Of a stretch of DNA of 64,000 bases, positions 57,775-64,000 are shown piece after piece. The number at the start of each line of letters is the position of its first letter. Within the stretch, counting starts at the first letter, position 1. Source of the DNA: Sophora flavescens (lineage: Eukaryota; Streptophyta; Magnoliopsida; Fabales; Fabaceae). The DNA is taken from NCBI GenBank assembly GCA_030762895.1, contig CM061068.1, positions 39,914,783 to 39,978,782 on the forward strand. Direction: 5' to 3'. The notes beneath the pieces were generated by a model, which was given only the letters and a program-made list of their open reading frames with translations, was not told the origin of the DNA and did not search any database. The position numbers and the translations under genes are program-made.

Positions 57775-57940
57775 AATGCAAACATATCCTTTCATGTCAT
57801 TTTATATTTATCAGTTAGTTCAAACGCGAGTTTTACCAAACACTTCAAATCCAATCCGCTATCCGCTATCAGCTAGCTTATCCGTTAACCACTATCCGAT
57901 AGCTTATTCGCTATCCGCTAGTTTTTATTAAACAAAGCCT
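57208..57940. mobile_element. Non-autonomous element with ATCCGCTA-type inverted ends
   Basis: The left end GTCCGTTTGATTTATCAAATCCGCTAG and right end CTAGTTTTTATTAAACAAAGCC are inverted repeats in part. Subterminal GCGGATAGC motifs recur on both sides. An (AT)n run lies inside (57730-57767). hAT-like by appearance; no target duplication found. Confidence 0.5.
57730..57767. repeat. (AT)n microsatellite
   Basis: An uninterrupted AT run of about 38 bp. Confidence 0.95.
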
Positions 57941-57952
57941 ATATTTGAATTG

Positions 57953-60900
57953 TTTTGTAAGCAACTTATTTGCGCTTATCTACTGACATAAATACTTGTC
58001 AGAATATCTGAGAGAGCTTATGAAGTGTGTGTTTGATTTTACGTTTAAAACCTTCAGAATTGATACTACCCTCTGTCAAACAAGATTTTAGTAAACAGGA
58101 GATGTTTGGTTATTGACAGGTAAAATTGATTTTTCCTCCAGAAGTGAGTCTGATTATAAGATACAAAACACTATAAAAAAAAACCTATTTAGCGACCGAA
58201 GCTTTCGGTCGCTGAACATGATAATTCGGTTGCTATACTGTATAGCGACCGAATTAGCAACCGAATTAAGGAGGTAGCAGAAACCCTGGTGGCTAAACGT
58301 TTAGCGATCGAATTTGTATTTCGGTTGCAAATTTGCGACCGTTATTTCGGTCACAAAATTATATATTTCGGTCGTTGTATAGTTGGTCGCATGCACAGAT
58401 AACCGAATTTGGTGACCGATATTCGGTCGCAAGTTTTGAATTTTTTTTTTATACAAATTTTCCTGGAACTTAATCCTACCGACCAAATTTTGTTTTTCAA
58501 CTATTACCCCATTGATTTTTAATTTCTGATATAAACAAAATACACCAATATTTTTTTTTTGAATAAATAGAAAACGTTAATATGATGTACTAACGATCCA
58601 AAACACCACAGTCAATATGATCAAGAAAACATATACATTAATTAACGCAAGTTTAATAATTGTTTATAATTTTTTTTAATAATGTACTAATTAACGATCA
58701 AAACATAAAAACACACCACAGTCAATAAGTACTAATCAAAATATCAAAACTCATCAATCTTCCAAAGGGATGAACATGTAGAAGCAAGAACCCCCAAGGT
58801 ACTTAAACTTTGCCAATGCACCAGTGGACAACAAATACAACTCCCTGATACCATTTGTATCTGTTGCAAAATATGGGCAATCCTCATGGATTACTATATT
58901 CCCATTGAACAGATTTCCGCTTTTGTCTTCAATAATCACAACACGCAGTATTTCTTGTCCCCAACGACGGTAGAATGATCACGGGATTGAAATCAAATCC
59001 TGCAAATACACAAGAACAATTTAGTAATGATTAGTTTATGCCTTAACCATCATTACGTGAATCCGATCGTTATTCTTAAGTTGATGAGATTCTGTACCTG
59101 GTCTATATGGATGACTGTCTCAAAACATTTAGTCGGATCCATTTTCTGATAAAACGATAAGGAAAACAAGTCATATGTCTAAACTTCATCAAGTGATAAT
59201 AAGAAAAGATGGAAAGATCCATGTAGCTTACTAGCATGTTAAAATAGAACAAAGAAATGCAACTTCACATGCAACTTTACAGATTAGCAAACATAGTAGT
59301 TTTCAGGAAAGCAGATGCTTTTACGTCGTTTTGAAGGATGGTCATAGAGAGGACTTTTCCTACTGGAAATGCCTAGATAACCTAGTAAGGATGGTCATCA
59401 ATGAGACACCCCGTTGTGCCCCTGTGTTTTATTAGATTAAAACCTTATTAATTAATTCCTTAATCGCACGTTTAGAGTTAGAGATTTTCATAATTCATTT
59501 TCGAAATGTCCCCTTTAAAAAATCGGAGATTTGTATGAAGTCGGAAAAACACCTGATAGATAGTTTATAACTTCAAAACTTTATCCAACCATAATTGGTC
59601 TCTGGTCTTACATCAACTGCCAGGAGTGGAAAAATAAATACACAAACTCCAGTCGTGATAAAGACTTAGGAAATAAATAGATACAGTAATCCCAAATTGG
59701 TTTGTCATGCACATACACAGTTTTCATTAATAACATAAAATATTCACAAGGTTATAATATATAAATACCCCATGTTTATCTATTACATTACCAAAACACT
59801 GTTGAGGGTATCCTCTCGGCAGGAGCCCTCACAGGCATAGACTTAGACAAAAATACTAAACAACTGAAAACATCTAAAACGTCTCGATCACAAGACGCAC
59901 TGGCCATATACTACCTTGACCCTAATCACCATGGGTTAAGACTCGAGCTCCGGCATTCGGCTCATAGGGAGTCTCGTCTAATCCCTCATCATTAAGTTTT
60001 TCCATGATCGGATACTCCAACATCGCATGTTCCCAACACACGATCGCGAACAACAATACCAATACACGAACCTCACCAACCCACATTAATAACCACCTAG
60101 TGCCTTAACCTTCCACCAAAACCTCAACACATGTTCTATGTCACCACTCATCTTTAAATAATTAGTTTAGGCTGGGCAACTCTAAGTCAATTCATTCTCA
60201 CCTAAACAATTATCTCCAAACAACACATATCCTCACTTAAAGTCAACTAAGCATAGAAATAATCCAAGCAGATCATGCATAACAAAGACAATGAATCATA
60301 AATATTCAAATATCACAAAGTAATTTATCACCACCAGCACATCATAGCAATCCAATAATAATAAAGTCAATCAAACACGAGCACTAACGACAACCGATAG
60401 AGTCGATCCAAACATAGAAACAGTCAGATAAATCGCCAAATTAATTTCTCAACAATTACACTATAAGTATAGCTCAATAGCATATTTAATTTCTTAAAAA
60501 ATCTCATTGGTTTAAGTCAAAATAGATTTGGGGGTCTATAGGCTCAAGGTGAAAATTGAGAAAAATCAATTAAACAAGGGACTGATAAAATTGATTTAGG
60601 GGAACACTTAATCATAATCCCAATTTCATAAAATACCAATTAATTTCAAAATTCAAACTCTGAAATTAAAGTTAGGGTTTGAGTTTGGGGAAAACTTGGG
60701 GTCTCTTGAAAATGAACCAAAGAAGTGAGGAAACCACTCACCCAATGAAGAGGATGAGCTTGTGGTGGTGCTAATGGCGGCGGCGCACGGCTGTGACAGC
60801 GACGGCAAATGCGGTTTTCTGTAAAACAAAGAGAGAAAGAAGACACATCAACACAAGGGAAGAAGAAGAAGCTTGGAAGGAACCCACATGGTGGAGGTGT

Positions 60901-61977
60901 GATTTGCACGGCGCCACTAATGACTTGGACCGGTGGTGGTGGCGGTGTCACCGGAGGCCGCACAGTGGTGGCGGTGTTGGTGGTGGTGCACTGGAAAGAC
61001 AAAGGGGGAAATCAGTGAAAAGAAAAAGAGGAAGGGAGAAAGAGATAGAGAACAGGGTTACAGAGAGAGAATGTGGGTGGTGGCAATGTTGGTGGTGGCA
61101 GTGTTGTTTTGGTGGTTGGAGCTTTGTGTTGCGTGGCGGCAGGGAGGACCAAGGAGGCGCGAGAGAGAAGAACAAAGAAGAAATGAGAGAAATGGGGATG
61201 AAAGGGGAAGGGCTCGCGATTTAGGGATTTCAGTTTTAGCGACCGAAAAATTTGGTCTCTAAATCGATCACTAAATGGGTTAATTTGAAATTTGAATTCA
61301 TAAATTTAGCGACCGATTTAATATCGGTTGCAACGATAAATAAATTTAACCGTTGCATTTAACTCGGTCGCCATTTCGGTCGCTAAAAAGTCATAATTTT
61401 TTGACTTTTATTTTCATTTATTTTGCGACCGAAATAGAGACCGATAACTCTGCTACACTCTATTTCGGTCGCAATATCAACTCTCATCAGTGTTTGATTT
61501 AGATCCTACAATCGGTCGCCATTTTGGTCACAAACAGCAACCACCAAATTCGGTCGCTATTTTCGATCGCTAAATAACCTTTTTTTTGTAGTGAAAAGTA
61601 GCTTTTGAGTTGAGCTGAAAAATTTACACTAAGTTTTATATCAAACTTGCTTTCAAAATGAAAACACTTCCCTTTAAACGCAGTTCTAACCGAATCAATT
61701 TTACAAAATAAATTACATTCAAAATCATTTTTATCAAATGTTGATCCAAACACATACGAAAACAGCTTATAGAAAATAACTTATGACATGTCTATAAGAT
61801 GTTTTCAGCTTATTTTGATAAGCTCTATATCATAACTTATGAAAATTGCTTATAGCTTATATAAAAACAGTTTGACTATAGAAATAACTTATACATAAGC
61901 GCTTATATAATGAGCACTTATCCTATAAACACTTAATGAAGTCGTTTACGCGAACATCATTTTTGAAAAATTCCAAG
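57953..61977. mobile_element. Older non-coding element split by CACTA copy 2
   Basis: Left fragment 57953-58168 and right fragment 61597-61977 flank the CACTA insertion. The right part has AGCTTATA-rich repeats (TAAGCGCTTATATAATGAGCAC), a pattern common in legume non-autonomous elements. The left part begins with a similar CAACTTATTTGCGCTTATC. AAGTTTTATATCAAACTTGC at 61633 is also seen at 44345. Borders are approximate. Confidence 0.45.
58169..61593. mobile_element. CACTA family A, copy 2, 3425 bp
   Basis: Starts CACTATAAAAAAAAACC and ends CCTTTTTTTTGTAGTG, inverted repeats. Flanking 3-bp duplication AAA (58166-58168 and 61594-61596). Subterminal arrays of GCGACCGAA/TTCGGTCGC at 58191-58440 and 61237-61570. 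No transposase frame, so non-autonomous. Segment 59405-60640 may be an LTR-like fragment (a clustered ACACCCCGTTGTGCCCC-type start), but this is weak. Region 60646-61224 is a G+G/A-rich segment with frames of no recognisable domain. Confidence 0.85.
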
Positions 61978-61991
61978 CTTTTGTTCAATTG

Positions 61992-63474
61992 CACTACGAC
62001 AAAATGTATTTTTAGCGGTAATTTTTTTGACCTTTAACGATAATAATAATGGCCGCTAAAACTTTTACCACTAATTATCAAATTAGCCAGTATATCCAAT
62101 GTCGCTAAAAACTTTTCCGACAATTATAAAAAATGCTGGGTTAAAATCTAAATAATTACCGCTAAAAATAAAAAATTATACCGACAATTATGGCCGACAA
62201 TTTTAATTGCCATTAAATGTAATTTTTGAATCGGTGGCAAATCCATCATCTCTGGACTGTTAAAACGTATATTCAAGGAATACACAAAACACACACATGT
62301 TAATCACAACTCAGAACCCTCGACTAAATGTGACGAGTGAACAAAACATCTGTACCTATCTTACACTGAAATATATCTTTTCCACTTCCAGGAACTTCAT
62401 ATCAACTCTTTAAACCAGGATATCTCACTAACCAGATGAAAAACTAGATGGACTCACTAACCAGTATTGTTACGGTGAAATCTTTGTGTTCTTGCAATTG
62501 AACCTTCAACCTCGAAGATCCTTTAACGACTCCGCAAAGAAATCACAAACAGAGAGAAAATGTTGAGAAATTGCACAGTTGAGATTGAAGAACTTTGCAA
62601 AATTGCTTAAGAGGAAATTTGCAGGAGTTGCAGAGGAGGAAATTTTCTATTTGAATCTAAATTGCAGGGTTGAACAAATTGCGATTGTGATTTATGGATC
62701 CAAATTGCAAGCTGATTATAGAGTTGAACAAATTTGAGCAAATCACAATTTATAGAATACGTGTAAAATGCAGAAGAGCAAACGTGGCGATCATGGTAAA
62801 GGTTGAACAAAAAATTGCAATTCATATCTGGAAATCGAGTGTTTTTGGGAAATCGAGATTGAACATGAGGTTTCTACATTTGAGGGAAATCGCAAATCGC
62901 ATTGAGTGAATGGGGTTCGTGACTCTCGCAAACTCATATTTCTAAATTTCGATCAAAAAGTAAATGCCATTGGCATTGGCAAGTGTTTGCGAAACAGTGA
63001 CTTGGGTTGGGAAATAGCAAGGTGAGATTGTCTCGGCGGATTGGCGGCAATTTTCATCTATTGTCTTTGTTAATAATTACTCTCTGGACCTAAACATAAG
63101 TAAAAAGTAGTTATATCTTTTGAACTCAAATATAAATAAAAGTCAATTAAGTCAACACTATTAAATGGTATTATTATAAAAATCAAGAAAGTTAATTAAT
63201 CAAATCAATTCTCCATTTATTTTTCTAATAATATTATGCATTTCATAAACAATTAACTCTCTTTTTTACATAAATCAAAATAATTAAATTAACTTAACAA
63301 ATTTTCTTAATAAATATGAATTTAGTTTTTTTTTCTTATAATTAGATCCGGATGTGATAGTTTTTAATGGCTAATATTGATTGGCCACGAAATTGTTAAG
63401 TTATATGATGAAATAGTGGCAATTAGTTTATTGCCATTAAATAATTGCCACTAAAAACAATTTTTGGTACAGTG
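61992..63474. mobile_element. CACTA-type element C, 1483 bp
   Basis: Starts CACTACGACAAAATGTATTTTTAGCGG and ends with the approximate inverse GCCACTAAAAACAATTTTTGGTACAGTG. Subterminal GCCGCTAAAA and TGCCACTAAAA motifs are frequent. The 3-bp flanks (TTG and TGC) do not match, so the ends may be slightly off. No coding region. Confidence 0.55.
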
Positions 63475-64000
63475 TGCCTCTGTTGTCCCATTGAAATGAA
63501 TGAAATGTCCAGTGTGATCGAAGACCATTGATGAAAAGGGTACTCTTTTTTGCATGCTATAATAACCTTAGAGGGAGAGGTAAATTCTGGACAAACCCAA
63601 ACACTGGCGTACCCAGGAAGATTCCTGGAAATAGGAAAAAAAAAAAGTTGATGATTACCTGATGAACAAGACAAGTTGTACTTATTGTTTGCACTGGTCT
63701 TCGTTCTTTTTTACTCAACAAATGTCCCGCTTGAGAAAACAACAGGGTCTTGTTTATCAAATATTCAAATCCCACTAGTAAAATAGATCATTATTACGTA
63801 ATGATAATATCAAGATGACATGATTTCATTGAGTTATACATTAGATTACTGGGATGGTAAAATTGGAACGGGAATTATAAAAGATAAAACTCATTTTCCT
63901 GTTTTTTTTTTTTGTGTGACTATTTTCATTTAAGTAGTCAATAGAACCTTAAATAGTTTATATGAACAAATATTTATTATTATTATTATTATTATTATTA
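63475..64000. other. Intergenic to window end, with (ATT)n microsatellite
   Basis: No gene supported. From about 63975 to the window end runs an ATT trinucleotide repeat that continues out of the window. Confidence 0.7.

Noticed and set aside
60646..61262. Overlapping frames of 75-143 aa on both strands
   Set aside because: GGTGG-rich simple sequence inside CACTA copy 2; no domain.
1..64000. CRISPR arrays, operons, prophage or bacterial defence genes
   Set aside because: The window is plant nuclear DNA. The direct repeats seen are LTRs, target duplications, microsatellites and CACTA subterminal arrays.

Overview
This is a stretch of plant nuclear chromosome, most likely from a eudicot and probably a legume. 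That rests on interrupted genes with GT-AG introns, plant-specific gene families (GASA, MNS5), plant RTE, L1, copia, CACTA, hAT and Mutator-type elements, and high A+T. The legume guess is from the look of the repeats only. The species cannot be named from the sequence alone.

Three host genes are supported, all on the + strand. (1) An HhH-GPD DNA glycosylase of the endonuclease III type (2634-8980, 4 exons, 284 aa); its second intron is 5.3 kb long and holds two SINEs and a full-length RTE LINE. (2) A glycoside hydrolase family 47 mannosidase of the EDEM/MNS5 type (23551-30081, 15 exons, 573 aa), with LTR remnants in introns 6 and 12 and one GC-AG intron. (3) A 115-aa secreted, 12-cysteine GASA/snakin-type peptide precursor (45336-46042, 4 exons). 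All three splice models keep frame from start to stop.

Nearly everything else is transposable elements, often nested. 1605-2075: hAT MITE. 4785-8500: SINE, SINE and RTE LINE inside the glycosylase intron. 9695-22992: a hAT-like terminus abutting a decayed L1 LINE, which is split by a probable gypsy LTR, itself split by a copia element. 31954-34545: a SINE-like dimer and two foldback elements. 34942-43576: a second copia element, internally deleted so that gag joins reverse transcriptase, and interrupted by a non-autonomous Athila/Tat-like LTR element (37031-42957). 44523-50190: several MITEs around the GASA gene. 50345-63474: at least four CACTA elements or fragments, one carrying the N-terminal part of a TNP2-like transposase.

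Many insertions were delimited by reading their target-site duplications: 14 bp for a SINE, 8 bp for two hATs, 9-10 bp for Mutator-type MITEs, 5 bp for three LTR elements and 3 bp for one CACTA. I found no sign of a new enzymatic or defence system. The most unusual items are the hairpin-rich LTR and orphan ORF of the non-autonomous Athila-like element, the 539-bp foldback, the layered insertions at 9.7-23 kb, and the GC-AG intron in the mannosidase gene.
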